The notes beneath the pieces are model-generated. The model had not been told where the DNA came from. It was given only the letters and a program-made list of their open reading frames with translations, and did no database searches. Shown here piece after piece: positions 48,201 through 58,969 of a stretch of 64,000 nt of DNA. This DNA comes from Bimastos eiseni (Eukaryota; Annelida; Clitellata; Crassiclitellata; Lumbricidae): the NCBI GenBank assembly GCA_959347315.1, contig OY365806.1:36450264-36514263 (forward strand). The letters are read 5' to 3'. A program made the position numbers and the translations under genes. Numbering within the stretch: the stretch's first letter is position 1; every line of letters begins with the position of its first letter.

Positions 48201-51200
48201 AACATCGCTTTGTTAAATGAAGTTTAGATTTATCAATCGTTTAAGATGTGTGCTTCATAGTTTAGAGTAAGACCTGTTGAGGTTTTTACCATGACCTGTG
48301 ATGTGGTTTTCCAAGCCTTTAGATTACCGTTGTGAACTGCAGTATAACTTCGAAGCATCTTATCACATGAGTGTGTAATAATAATGGTGCTGTTAAGTCT
48401 TAATGTTAGATTATGTTGATTTACTAGTTCTGCTTTTTGTGACAGTGTTTATTCATCAGCTGGGACACCTGCCTTGAGTGGTCAACATCACTTCATGATC
48501 ACTCGCTTCCAGACAACTACGTATTGTGACTTCTGCTCCAAAAAGGTAATTAATTAATTTCCCTATTTACCTTTTGCAATGTCTACAAGTTATGACTAAC
48601 TTTTTCTGTAGCTTTAGTATTTGATGCTTGTTATTGTTGTCAGCAACATTAATAAGAACAACAATTTATCTGACACTGTAATATAGCCATGTTGCTACAG
48701 TGGCGCCTCAGAAACAACTTACCAGCAAGACAAGCCTTAGTTAACAATACGTTTTGAGCTTAGATTGAATGAGTTTACTGTATCAACCTATCTGATGGCG
48801 AGTGGAAGACTGGCACAGGATTATTTGACAAACTGGCGGACAAGAAGACGCTATCGCCAAGGCGCCTGGCACAACTCATTCTCCATACGCGAAGGTCGGT
48901 CTTGCCGTAGAGCAGCGGTTCTCAACCTGTGGCTTGCAACCCCATGGAAGTCGACTGGAACCTTCAGGAATTTAAAATAGAATGCAATTGTCAGCATAGT
49001 TTCTCACACTTAAAATTTTTAATCACGATTAATACACTAAGTACCCCACTATAGCGACTTAAATTGATCTTCATTTATTACTTGTACAATGATTCGTGTA
49101 ATTATAATAATTACCAATAACAAATAATAAATTGTTCTGTTAATTAATGATTGGTCATTCTGTTATGCATGAGAGGTATGTTATTATCAAATGGTAAGAA
49201 CTGAAATGCATGGTAGTAAGAGTGTGGTGAAGGGAGTAACACAATCATAATTATTGGGGGTCACCACAACTTTGAAGATATTATCAGTGGTCGCAGGACT
49301 AAAAATGTTGAGAACTGCTGCCTTAGAGAAATGAGTCTTGGTGAAATAGTTGTGCAAATACTCAGGCATTGCACTATTAAGTGATTTGAATACAAGCAAA
49401 GCTTGAAGTCTGAGAATGGTAAAATGGTACAGGCATTCGATGCAGGACATCACACAGAAGCAGCGTGAAATGATTGTGTTTTCTCCTATTACAAATATGT
49501 CTTACCGCTGTGCTAAGCACCGACTCGAGTCTGTCCAAGAGACACTTGGGCGCCAGCCAGCCAGATGTTGCAGCAGTCCACTTAAGACTTGCTCTAGCAG
49601 CCTCGAAAGGCAAGAACTTGATACAGCTCCTGATGAGACAAAACTGACAAAAGCAACAGCCGACCATCCACGCAACATGGTCCCTCATGGACAAGTCGGA
49701 CTTCAGCGCGTTATTAGTTATCTGGTGCAGATCAGTTCCAGTACTGAATGACTGATAGCCTTCCTTTTCCTTAACTTTATGTCATCTTTATTTATTTATC
49801 ATTCCTTACTGTCAGTGCCTTTTCTTTGGTGCTTGGTGTTATTTTAAACCAGGTGTAGGGACAACAGTAATAATATCGAGTAACTGCATGCACCTTAAAC
49901 TGAGCATGCCTGGCAATACAGATTTGCTTCCTCACCGTTTGTGCTTTATTTTTGGTACTTGCGTGATTACATTGTTTTGCTCTGATACTGTTGTAGATCT
50001 GGCTGAAGACAGCCTTCCAGTGCCAGTTGTGCCAGATGGTTTGCCACAAGAAGTGCACAGAAAAGTGTCAAGCACAGAGGCAGTGCTCAAAGTTGGCAAA
50101 GAGGTTTCCGAAGAATGAGCAACGAAAGACTGAGGAAGCGCCTGAGAATCGCTTGAGAACCGAAGATAACACGGAGGAGCAGAAGCCGGATGACGCTCGA
50201 CTGTCTGACCAAACGGAAGGTGGAAAAATTATAGCTGTTGTTTCTCGTTGGAATAGTTTAGCGGTGGATTTGAACTTTTGACCACAAGAGCGATCCATAA
50301 ACAATCACTTTTATTTTAGTTGGGTGGCATGTGTATTTAAAAATAATTTTATAAGATTAAAATTAATCAGTTAAAGTTTGCTGTCATGTAGTTTAAGACC
50401 TGTGCTTTTACAAGGTGTTTCTTTATCATGGCTTTTCAGAGTGTGAAGCGATGATTGGCGAAATGGAGCGGAAACGCCACAACTCTGCCCCAGACGAAAG
50501 TCTGTCAGACACTGATCCACACAATCCATCAGAATCAGAGTCACCCACAAACAGCATGCCTCGAACAAGATCATCCAATTCTCTGGCCGAAATGCCCGCA
50601 GAGGCTCTCGTGGTAAAACTGGCTTATTTTCTCTTACATGAAATAAAACAGCACATAATACATTCACTTGTTTAGATCTGTTAGAGAATGTTTTATTTAT
50701 ACATGTTTTGATAATTATTTATATGGCACCTGTTTGACAACCTCAGAGGCATAGTATGTGCTTTGTGCAGTGCTTTGTAAGTTGCTTGAAAGACACTATG
50801 TTAAGGGTCTGAACATATATATTGGAGCTGCACTGAAGATATATTTTAGACTCACTTTAGGCCGATATGTTTTTAAAACCGAATACAAATAACAAAGCCC
50901 TTTCACATAAGAATTTTGGAACATTTTTGCGATATGGGATAGTTCGACAATGGTGCTATATGAATATGTGAAGATACAGAAATAAATACATGTAGGTGCA
51001 TTTTTCTTTGTCTTATGTTCAGATGCCAACCGCAAAATATCTTGAAGATGCCGAGAACTTGTCAAAGATGTTTCGTCGGGTCCAGAATGCTTCAAATTCA
51101 GATGAGATGGTTGTAACGGAAGCAAAGAGGAAGGGCAAAGAACTCTTTGCTGACCTTGAACCTGAAATTCGCAAGCAGAAGCTCGACAGCATGGTGAGTA

Positions 51201-52703
51201 GATGCTTCAGGGATGGCATTAATTGAAAGACTAAAAATATTTACAGGCTCTATTGTTACTAGTTACTACCTGAACTCACTCTACTAATGGTTTCAGGGAT
51301 AAAGTCTGATTTTCCAGAGATATAATTTCTACTTTGGCTAAGCATTTATTTTTATATTCATTCCTGATAATTTCTAACTCAAGTAAAGAAAATACAGGTC
51401 TATATTTAAATTGGTAAATGTGTATATATATATATATATATATATATGTATTACAAAGTGGTAGTTTTGTTTTTGTAATTACCAGATACTCAAACTCCAG
51501 GTGGAGATAAAAAGTGAAACGGAGAATCGAGCTGATCTGGTTAGTAAGGAACGCATTGCAAAGGATAAGAAGGTCAAAAAACTGCTGCAGGAAAAGATCG
51601 AGAAATCAGATGATAAGCTACAGTCAATGACTGTTTTTATGTTGCACTACTGTGCTGGATTGCAACATTGCATGGATCAAGAAGAAATGGAACGGCAGAA
51701 GCGGTTGGAGCAGGAGCAGATGCAACACGAAGAACAAACAGAACAGGAAATCGAACAAAAGCTGGTGGAACAAAGTGTGTGTGAGTTGGAGCGAACAAAG
51801 CTTGCGAGCCGGTTGGAACAGTCAGCAACGACTGAAGACAATGATCTTCAAACAGACAACATTGAAGATTGTTTTTGTGCTGACGACATCAAAACGATCG
51901 AGGATGATTTTTGTGCTGGTAAGATGGAGGCAGATGGCTCTACGTGGGAGACTGAAGCCAAACCTTGTTCTGCTGATGATCACAGTGAGTCTTCAATTGA
52001 AATAGAGCACAAACGGGATTTGGATGATGATGACTTTGATAATCAGGAACTGCTGGAAACAAAGCATAGAGAAGAGAAGGTGGCTCCAGCAGCAGCAGAA
52101 GCTGTGATTTCTATGTCGGTCCAGTCGATAAGCCTGACAGAATTCCAGCCAGACAAAGATCTAGAGCCATTACAGGTGAATGCAGTTGAAGGTACACACA
52201 GCCTAACAGAAATAGTTGGGGTGTCAACACCCATCAGCATTTGTCAGCTTTTGGATAAGGAGCCCGACGTGCTTGGACGATTGTCTCCAAACATAATGGA
52301 GGACGACAGCACAACCGATATCTCAAAGCCACAAACATCTACAATTTCGGCTGTTGGTGACACTCCTCTCCCAGAGGAGAGTAACGAAACAGAAGAAAGT
52401 GGACTGCCAGAAGCGGAGTTGGTGATGCTTGAGAAAGTCTCAGCATCAGTAAGTCTTGAGGAGTTTTGTCACGATAATGGGACGAGTGAGCTGTTTAATT
52501 TGCAACATTCCAGTATTGAAACTGTGGTCGTTGAAGCTTCTGTGATAAATGCATCCAATTCCTGTGAAACCTTAACCTCAGACGATTTTGAAGACCGGGC
52601 AAACACGCTGCAACAAAGGGATATGGAACCGGACTTGTCTGCAGCTGAAGGCACGACCAGTGCCAAACCTGTTGAACTGGAGCATGGAATGAACAAATCA
52701 TAG
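29179..52703 (+). CDS. PDZD8: PDZ domain-containing protein 8, ER contact-site lipid-transfer protein
   Basis: Twenty coding exons join in frame to 1441 residues: 29179-29325, 29769-29887, 36223-36391, 37127-37303, 38093-38173, 38709-38922, 39745-39854, 40282-40368, 42623-42705, 43144-43258, 43537-44094, 44700-44831, 45328-45468, 46658-46764, 47370-47570, 48446-48545, 49997-50219, 50440-50612, 51023-51193, 51486-52703. Domain order matches PDZD8: N-terminal membrane anchor (MLYIIVCSFVAGIILTLFGQ); SMP lipid-transfer domain about 64-300; PDZ about 322-400 (GLFFGE, GSPAAKADIHK, AINGV); C2 about 600-790 (NPAFNEKFEFEVEE, GDVTLRFIYA); zinc-binding C1 828-878 (CDFC, CQLC, CHKKC); coiled coil about 1037-1110. 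The family sits in the ER membrane, moves lipids at ER-endosome/lysosome and ER-mitochondria contacts and binds Rab7 through the coiled coil. An in-frame TAA at 29152 lies upstream of the start. The protein is longer than human PDZD8 (about 1154 residues), mostly because of an acidic tail in the last exon. Exon 8 appears to end at a GC donor. Introns are rich in transposons. Confidence 0.95.
29985..30190 (-). pseudogene. 3' end of a non-LTR retrotransposon reverse transcriptase
   Basis: The minus strand encodes GRRGRPYKEWLDDIEDWC and LLQLTQDRGAWRTM, the C-terminal signature following many LINE reverse transcriptases (GRPxxxWxDDI...A.DR..WR). It is short, without the catalytic domain, in PDZD8 intron 2. 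Confidence 0.7.
31330..35219. repeat. 168-bp satellite array, 23 units, in PDZD8 intron 2
   Basis: The anchor GACCTATTGGCATC recurs at 31371, 31538, 31707, 31881, 32050, 32218, 32386, 32554, 32723, 32891, 33059, 33227, 33395, 33564, 33732, 33901, 34069, 34239, 34407, 34577, 34745, 34914 and 35083, a mean period of 168.7 bp. Other constant blocks are CCAAATAATATTTATCCAGC, TTCTGCATAGATATCTTC and TGAACCCGGGTTCA. Edge units are more diverged than central ones. As 168 is divisible by three, some units stay open across boundaries, giving spurious proteins. Confidence 0.97.
35220..35445. mobile_element. Truncated hAT end related to 41852-42555
   Basis: The minus strand from about 35445 reads TAGACCTGTACCGATATC, then CCGATTA/CCGATACCGATTATTG motifs and AAAAGATAGACCTACTGCCGT. 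These match the left half of the element at 41852 (TAGAGCTGTACCGATATCG, AAAAGATAGACCTATTGCTAC). Its other end was not found; it abuts the satellite. Confidence 0.65.
35594..36222. other. End of PDZD8 intron 2
   Basis: An open frame with GC-richer sequence at 35731-35937 has no recognisable domain and no match to PDZD8; treated as intron or repeat. AT-rich to the exon 3 acceptor. Confidence 0.5.
37893..38000 (+). repeat. Possible tRNA-like SINE head, PDZD8 intron 4
   Basis: TGGCCTAGTGGCTGAGAGC resembles a box A and GGGTTTGAATGG about 50 bases on resembles a degenerate box B. No clear tail or target duplication. Confidence 0.3.
39151..39271. repeat. (TA)n microsatellites and local duplication, PDZD8 intron 6
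   Basis: Two TA runs (39151-39198 and 39236-39271) flank AATCAATAATGCTGCTAATG...CAAGTTTCAT (39199-39235). The same 37 bases recur at about 39400-39436, and GAAAAGTTTATTTGCAGGTGTGTGATA near 39034 has a diverged partner near 39470. Confidence 0.8.
40763..41354. mobile_element. Non-autonomous hAT element (CAGTGGTGTTGCTAGG ends), PDZD8 intron 8
   Basis: The left end CAGTGGTGTTGCTAGGATT and right end reverse complement CAGTGGCATAGCTAGCATT match with four differences. The flanks ATACCACT / ATAACACT agree at 7 of 8 bases. Length is 592 bp and no transposase was seen. Confidence 0.85.
41852..42555. mobile_element. Non-autonomous hAT element (TAGAGCTGTA ends), PDZD8 intron 8
   Basis: The ends TAGAGCTGTA / TACAGCTCTA are perfect over 10 bases, with clusters of CCGATATCG-like motifs inside both ends. 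The target duplication ATTGTTCC is perfect on both sides. Length is 704 bp. Confidence 0.92.
45480..46357. other. PDZD8 intron 13, unclassified
   Basis: The part 45560-45930 is GC-richer and may be an old repeat, but I could not define ends or family. No exon seen between 45468 and 46658. Confidence 0.4.
46358..46522. mobile_element. Short hAT MITE (CAGGGCCA ends), PDZD8 intron 13
   Basis: The ends CAGGGCCA / TGGCCCTG enclose 165 bp with repeated GGGCGCAA motifs. The flanks AGCATCAT / AACATCAT match at 7 of 8. Confidence 0.8.
47757..48076. mobile_element. hAT MITE (CAGAGGTGTCAAA ends), PDZD8 intron 15
   Basis: Left CAGAGGTGTCAAA and right TTTGACACCCCTG are inverted, with several GGCCCG motifs inside. 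The target duplication TTTTAAGC is perfect. Length is 320 bp. Confidence 0.93.
48913..49320. mobile_element. hAT MITE (CAGCGGTTCTCAAC ends), PDZD8 intron 16
   Basis: Left CAGCGGTTCTCAAC and right GTTGAGAACTGCTG are inverted with one mismatch. The flanks CCGTAGAG / CCTTAGAG match at 7 of 8. It is the same family type as 11601-11912. Confidence 0.9.
49335..49720. repeat. Dispersed non-coding repeat, PDZD8 intron 16
   Basis: GC-richer sequence with TTTGAATACAAGCAAAGCTTG and a GCATTCGATGCAGGACATCACACAG block. I read it as the distal half of the family seen at 3286 and 55040, by composition and phrase similarity only. Confidence 0.35.
51421..51447. repeat. (TA)n microsatellite, PDZD8 intron 19
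   Basis: TA run just before the last exon acceptor. Confidence 0.9.
51486..52703 (+). other. PDZD8: PDZD8 last exon: coiled coil plus long acidic tail
   Basis: This 1218-nt exon encodes residues 1037-1441. The first part is charged and helical (KDKKVKKLLQEKIEK, HYCAGLQ), matching the Rab7-binding coiled coil of PDZD8; the MLHYCAG stretch is like the vertebrate LMIHYRAG. A Glu/Gln-rich segment follows (about 1100-1130), then roughly 300 residues of low-complexity Asp/Glu/Ser/Thr sequence ending in MNKS. I recognise no domain in the tail. The reading frame is open to TAG at 52701-52703. Confidence 0.9.
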
Positions 52704-53510
52704 TTGGGATAATGGTAACTTTCTTTTTGTGTGGGATTCTGTTGGTAAAATTAGTATGGTCCATCTGATTCATAATCATGCTTTTGTTGAACGAATTATT
52801 GTAATTAAGCTGTCAAATAAGAGGAAATTTACCAGGCAATTATTTTCATTCATACAAAAGTGAGTTTTTTTTGTCTTGGATTATATATATTTAGATGTTT
52901 ATATTTATTTACCATAGGGTTTTAAATGTGCATTAGATACCAAGAGGATTTTGTTTGTTGTAGGCTTATCTTGCTGAGTTCTGCCAACATTAGGTGAATC
53001 ATCAATGACCATTAGTTTATTTTAATTCTTATTTTATTTGTTGCTGCTTGATATTTAGTAGCACAGTGTCACATTTTGTGTCTTCTGTAAATTCCTCACT
53101 TGTTTTTGACCTAATTTTTGCTCTTTCTGCTTCACATCAGGGTTTGAGTGAGCACATTCTTCTGCTAGTTGAACCCTTGACCTCTTACGAATATCGCAAG
53201 TGTTTGCCGTTCAGTGCTCGGTTATTTCGATTCGTCAGCCAATACACTTTAATTTACGAGCATCAATGCTAGGGTTCAGAATCCTTTTGCATTGCATGAA
53301 ATTGAGAAGAATTTGTTGTGAACCAACACATCATTTAGGGAAGTATTGTTATTGTGCATGCATCAACAGAAACTCTTACAACTTGTATGTGATAAGGTCT
53401 GTGACAATGTGCAGGTTACCTTACACTGCCTTATGTAATGTTGCTTGTATGGTTGCAATTTACACAGATGTTCAAAAGGTTTTTAGTAATAACTCAAGAT
53501 ATGGGCATTG
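52704..53510. other. PDZD8 3'UTR and downstream
   Basis: T-rich with no canonical AATAAA soon after the stop codon. No other gene recognised. Confidence 0.45.
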
Positions 53511-53908
53511 CATTTTTCCCCTAAGCTGTGCGCATGTGCGCGCGCACACGGGCGATGGATCCAGCGCACACAAGAATTTAGTGTGCGCACAAATATTTTC
53601 TGGAGAAAATATGTGTCACAATTTCATTTCAGGAAACTATGTAAATTGAATCTTCTAGCCGACTGTGGCCTACATTACTCCAGATACATTGGTTCCTTGA
53701 CTGATACGTCCCTTTATATTTATCTTTAGACAAGAGAATTTTCTTAGGTTATCAGAATTTATCACCATAGACTCTTAGATCTGATCTTGATTTAACCAAT
53801 AATCCCATTAAGCTCGAACCAGCGCACAAAAGTGAGAATCATTTATAAAATGCTGCACACACAATATTGCTTGTGCACACTATCTCCAAACTATTAGAGG
53901 GAACATTG
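53511..53908. mobile_element. Non-autonomous hAT element, second copy of the 6220 family
   Basis: The right end TTAGAGGGAACATTG is intact; the left end is decayed (CATTTTTCCCCTAAGCTGTG). The internal GTGCGCGCGCACAC and GCGCACACAAGAATTTAGTGTG match 6220-6625. The flanks GGGCATTG / GTGCAGAG are only 5 of 8, so the target duplication is doubtful. Confidence 0.7.
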
Positions 53909-55039
53909 GTGCAGAGGAAAGAATATACTGAAAGAGCTGCCTAAGAAAATTTTGATTTGGCTTCTTTTGAAGCCTTGCCCATCTGTTTGCATCCAAGCTA
54001 TTAAGAACCCTGCCAAACAGTGCTCATTTCAGTGCTGTAGTTTAGATTATGTGCAGGATTGCTGAAACTGCCAGCAGGTTTTCAATGGACAATTTCGATG
54101 TTATCATTTTGATGTCTCATTTTGGCTTGTTTTAATGGCAGATCAGTGCTTGATGATTCGAGCATTTCACAAAATTAATAGATATCATGCACGTTTTCTG
54201 TTTTGCTGTACATCTGTCTCTTTATAAATTTGACTTGATGCACAGGCAAAATGTATACAGATAACTTTAAATATTATGTTACAACACAGCTCGCATTTGT
54301 TGCAGCCTAGGTGTTTCTGTACAGGTGCTATGTAATTGTCTCTTTATGTCACAGCAAGTCTGTTTGTGCATACTAAACTACAGTTTTATTTTTAATGCAC
54401 TCTTATTTAATATGTGCACAAAAACTAGTAAAAAGTTGTTAAATAAAATTGGTTAACATAATGTATGAAGAACAAAATCTATCACATTTGTGTTTGCCAT
54501 GCACCAAAATTGTTGAAGCAAAGTAAGTGTGATGTCGATGACTTACAGTAATCAGGCTGTTAGTCTGTCACAGGATGACATTTTAAGTGTATGTGATTGC
54601 TATAACTAACAACTGCTGTTCATGCACATTTTGTTTGACACATGTATGGTATGATGGAGTGAAGTTATATAATGGAAGGTTCCAGTTCAACACTCTCCTA
54701 ACTTTGTAACAATCTGGAGCACTGATTGATTTGAGATTATTATAGAATGACATTATATAATACAGAAGCATCATATTTCAACAAGATTTACATACATTCC
54801 CATACCTTGTAAGCATCATGATAAATTTTAAAAGATCTTCCAGTAGCAAGGCTATTGCCACTCTTATTGTGATTTGAATACCTACTACAACAGTACAGAC
54901 AACAGAGTTTGTACTTGAGGAAGCCATCATGTCATATGACCTAGGGATGGGACTGGCCATGTGTCTTTGTATGTCAAGGCTGAGAACATGAAATTTCTTA
55001 CACTTCAGACATGTATTGTATTTGAGCATTTCGAAACGC
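53909..55039. other. Intergenic, nothing recognised
   Basis: AT-rich, no open frame with recognisable content. Confidence 0.5.
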
Positions 55040-55480
55040 CTGCCTCTAGTAGGATGATCCATTCAGAAGCACTGCACAAGGCCTCACTAGATAGAATTTT
55101 AGAGCGAACAGAAGGATAAAGCACGTTCCAGATAGAGGGACCAGTTGAAGCAAAGGATGGAAACTGAGCCATAGCAGTTCTTGAACTGGGAACTAAGAGG
55201 CCAACTTAATTGGACGAACAAAGTGAACGGTGGGAGAAAGCTGAATGAGGCAGAAGTATTACGTCAACCAGATATTTCAAGGCATGACCCTGCCTTATCT
55301 TCAAGATTGGAACAAAGATTTAAATTGTATGAGAGCATGGAGAGTGTGCCAATAAAGTTCATCAAACATACATACAGAGATGTGAGAGCTATCAGTCTAC
55401 CAACTGTTTTCTTTTTTTCATATCTGCCTTGCAGGTTAGTTTCATGTACTCTTCTAAAACTTTCAACTCGATTAGGATGA
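55040..55480. repeat. Dispersed non-coding repeat
   Basis: GC-richer block (GCACTGCACAAGGCCTCACTAG, GCACGTTCCAGATAGAGGGACC, GAGAGCATGGAGAGTG) that resembles the family at 3286 and 49335 in phrase order. Class unknown. Confidence 0.35.
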
Positions 55481-55630
55481 AGATCGTGGCACTGTGCATG
55501 TCTAATGATACATGAAAATTTTAAACAGTGTAGTTTTGCTTTATCTTATATCAAGCAGGGTAAGGTTTTATAAAGAAAAGTAAAAAAATGCAATGCAGTG
55601 TAGCCAACAATATGGGTACATTGCTTAAAT

Positions 55631-56049
55631 GTGACCCAAGGATTCAAAATGAGACGGATGTCGGCCGATTACATTGTTAGAAAAACATCAAAATATAATG
55701 TTCAAAAGTCAATTTTGCTCATTTTCAGATTTTAATATAAATATGTGCAAAAATATGTTTTTAATTATCTGGTATCTCCCATTTGATGAAATTCAGTGTT
55801 TTGATGTATATTTTCATGACTTTGTAAAGGGGTCTTGTTTAGCATTTCAGATTATTGATGAACTTTAAATGTGTTTTTCTCAGATTCAGAACTTTCCACA
55901 AGTGGACACATTTTCATTTATAACTTTGTCAAAATGAAAGGTAGAATCAAAAATGTTTGTCATTTTAAACAATGGGGTATTTACAAATATGTACAATACT
56001 CATATTCTGATATTTTCGACATGTGAACCATTTTGATCCTTTGGGTCAC
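55631..56049. mobile_element. MITE with GTGACCCAAAGGATCAAAATG ends
   Basis: Left GTGACCCAAGGATTCAAAATG and right CATTTTGATCCTTTGGGTCAC are inverted with one indel and one mismatch. AAAT flanks both sides, a possible 4-bp duplication. Length is 419 bp, non-coding; superfamily not assigned. Confidence 0.75.
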
Positions 56050-57194
56050 AAATGTGTAAACTCTGTTATCAAGTAAGTCTGGTGCACACTGGTGTAGACT
56101 GAATATTTCAGAATGCCTATCCACCACTGCCTGCCTTCTGGTTTCTATTAGTAGAACCAGTCCCTTGGAACTTTGTTGGTTCTGTGCATTGGTTTATTAA
56201 TGAGAAATGTAGCTATTATTTTGAAGCAACCATCCATTGCTGCTGTCTTTTATTTTGTGATGAGGTCTGTAGAAGTCTCCTGGTTATATTATGTTTGATT
56301 GAATTTGGCATGTATGTATTAAGCCAGGGTTTCTTGGCCAGTGCTCTGAATTTGCTGGACTGGTTTGCTTAGTATTCTGAATTTATTTTTTAAACATGCT
56401 TTGGTAGGTTGTTCAGTTTCTTGTAGATGCAAAATTGTTCACTGTCATGTAGACACAATTCAGAACACCTTTTTATTTTTTTTATTTGCATAAAATTATG
56501 AAGTTTAAATGGTGCTACATAAATTTTGATTACAATGGCAGGTCATAATCGTCATGGTGTATGCATGTTTAAATAGTGCATTTGTGGAAATTGGTGCTGG
56601 TGATATAGGAAGTCCACAGCATTACCATAATCAAGTGTTGAGGATGGTAGCATTGATTTAGTAAACATTGATTTCATTGACTAATTAGTTGATTGATTAG
56701 TAATTATTCAGTACAATGATTATCAACTTATGTGATAGTTACAGTGTATGAATTTTTTGTGTTTTTCTTTACTATTGAAGTTCTTACAATATTGAGCAAC
56801 TTAGATTATTTTGAACTAATAATTAGAATCTTTTATTTACTTGGTTTGATACTATTTGCCCAATGGTAAACATTAACACCATTACTGCAGGCATCAACCA
56901 GACTATACCTATGGATTATCAGCTATCAAATATTAATACATTACAACTGCTCAAACATATTTTTTATAAACTAACTGCCTGACACCCCACCCATATGCTT
57001 GAATCAATTTGAAAAAGAAAGCTTTGAATGCCCAAGCTCATGTTGGGCTTATTTTACACCAGATCACACTTTAATCTAGTTTAAGTACACAATTTGGAAC
57101 ACAATGAGTTATCATTATCACGCAATGCCTTTTAGGAGACATGCAGCAATATTTGCAAAGATACCTGAAAAAGAAAATGCTTAGTTCACTCCAC
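56050..57194. other. Intergenic, nothing recognised
   Basis: AT-rich without recognisable genes or repeats. Confidence 0.5.
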
Positions 57195-58542
57195 GGTTCT
57201 AGGACAAAATGGTACGGACAAGATGGTAGCGGATAAAATGGTACGGACACAATGGTATTGGTATGGACCAAATGGTATGAGGACAAAATGGTATTAGGAC
57301 AAGATGGTAGCGGATAAAATGGTACGGACACAATGGTATTGGAATGGACCAAATGGTATGAGGACAAAATGGTATGGGCCAAAATGGTATTAGGACAAAA
57401 TGGTGCGGATAAAACGGTACGGACAAAATGGTATTGTACAAAATAGTAGGCTTATGGATAAAATGGTAGAGATTTAAGGGGTCTGGACAAAATGGTATTG
57501 TACAAAATAGTAGGCTTATGGATAAAATGGTAGAGATTTAAGGGGTCTAGGGCATATTTTCACTCCCCGGACATTTCCCCCGATTGATCACACACATATA
57601 TAAATTGTGTATCATATTAGCCATATTAATTAAGTATGTATGATTAATTTTATATATATATAACATATATATGATTAATGTCCAGGAAGTGGAATGTCTG
57701 GGAAAAAATATATATATATATCAGACTATGTTTGATATGCGTATAACAAACTTTGGTAAACCATAGTTTAGGTTGGCAAAGTCATTTTTCTTGCACATAT
57801 CATGCTGTCTAAATTTGAAATAGAAACTGAACTGATGAACAGAATCCTTGCATAAATTTAGACTGGATTAATTAATAGAGTCTTGTTTAATCAGAAGCTG
57901 GACTGATGAAAGAATTATGTATAATTTGAAGTAGGACTGATGATAGGAATCCTTCCTAACATCGGTGCTTGACTAATTGAAAAAATCTTGTTTAATCAGC
58001 AGCTGGATTGATGAAAAGAATCATGTTTGTTTATAAGGGGATTGAGGAAAATGATCACTCTTCAGATCAGAAGCGGGATCAATGAGAAAACGATGTTCAA
58101 TTAGAAGTTGGATAGTTTAGAAGAATCATGCTTCTAAGGCGAAGATGGATCAACGGAAAGTTATACTTGACTGGTAGAGGGTTCGATAAGAGAATTCTGC
58201 TTTAATGAGATGGATGTTAAAAATTATGCCTAATTAGAAGCTGGATTGGTCCAAATAATTACGCTTAATTGGAAGCTGTTATCTGTATTCCTTGAAAAGA
58301 GAGGGGCTGAAGAAGATGCTTGATTTACGAAAAGAATTATGCTGAAACGGAAACTGGATCGAATAAAAGATTCCTATTTTAAAAGAAGCTGGATTGATAG
58401 AAAGCCGCAAGAATGGATGCGTGCTTACGTGAAAATTGAATACCATTTTGTCCGTATCATTTTGTCTATACCATTTTGTCCCCATACCATTTTGTCCATA
58501 TTATTTTATCCGCTACCATTTTGTCCCCATACCATTTTGTCC
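57195..58542. mobile_element. Foldback-type element with GGACAAAATGGTA arms
   Basis: The left arm (57195-57560) starts GGTTCTAGGACAAAATGGTA and repeats GGACAAAATGGTA-like units about fifteen times, including a 64-bp direct duplication (57421-57484, 57485-57548), then CCCCGGACATTTCCCCC. The right arm (58441-58542) carries the inverse TACCATTTTGTCC units. The spacer is a degenerate tandem repeat of AGCTGGATTGATGAAAAGAATC-like units (57830-58430). No coding sequence. Confidence 0.8.
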
Positions 58543-58969
58543 GGTTACCCTCTCCACAGGTGGAAAGTTGAAGACCAGAAAAATGCTGGAGAAAAACACA
58601 GAGTAGATCAAGTTATTAACTCTGGAAGCACCAACAAAAAGCTTCTGGCAGCTGCTGAAAATGGATCATAGGACTGGTAAAGAACAGGTGAGTGTTTGAG
58701 TACTCCTTTAATACCTTTAATACTGGTAACACATATCATATGTGAGCACTTGTCTTGACACAACTGCTTCGAATATAGGGTTGAAAACTGGTGCATGTGA
58801 ATTGCTTGAGCAAATGCACTTTGTGCGGACTGCACACCGAAATCCTGCTTCTAGGCGTCCTCGCAGCTGCATAAGAACTGAATGGAGGGCCAAACGCATA
58901 AGTTTTTGTTCGATTTCTCATTAGTTGGTCAACAATAAAGAAACATTAACTGATGAGCTGTTTCCACTA

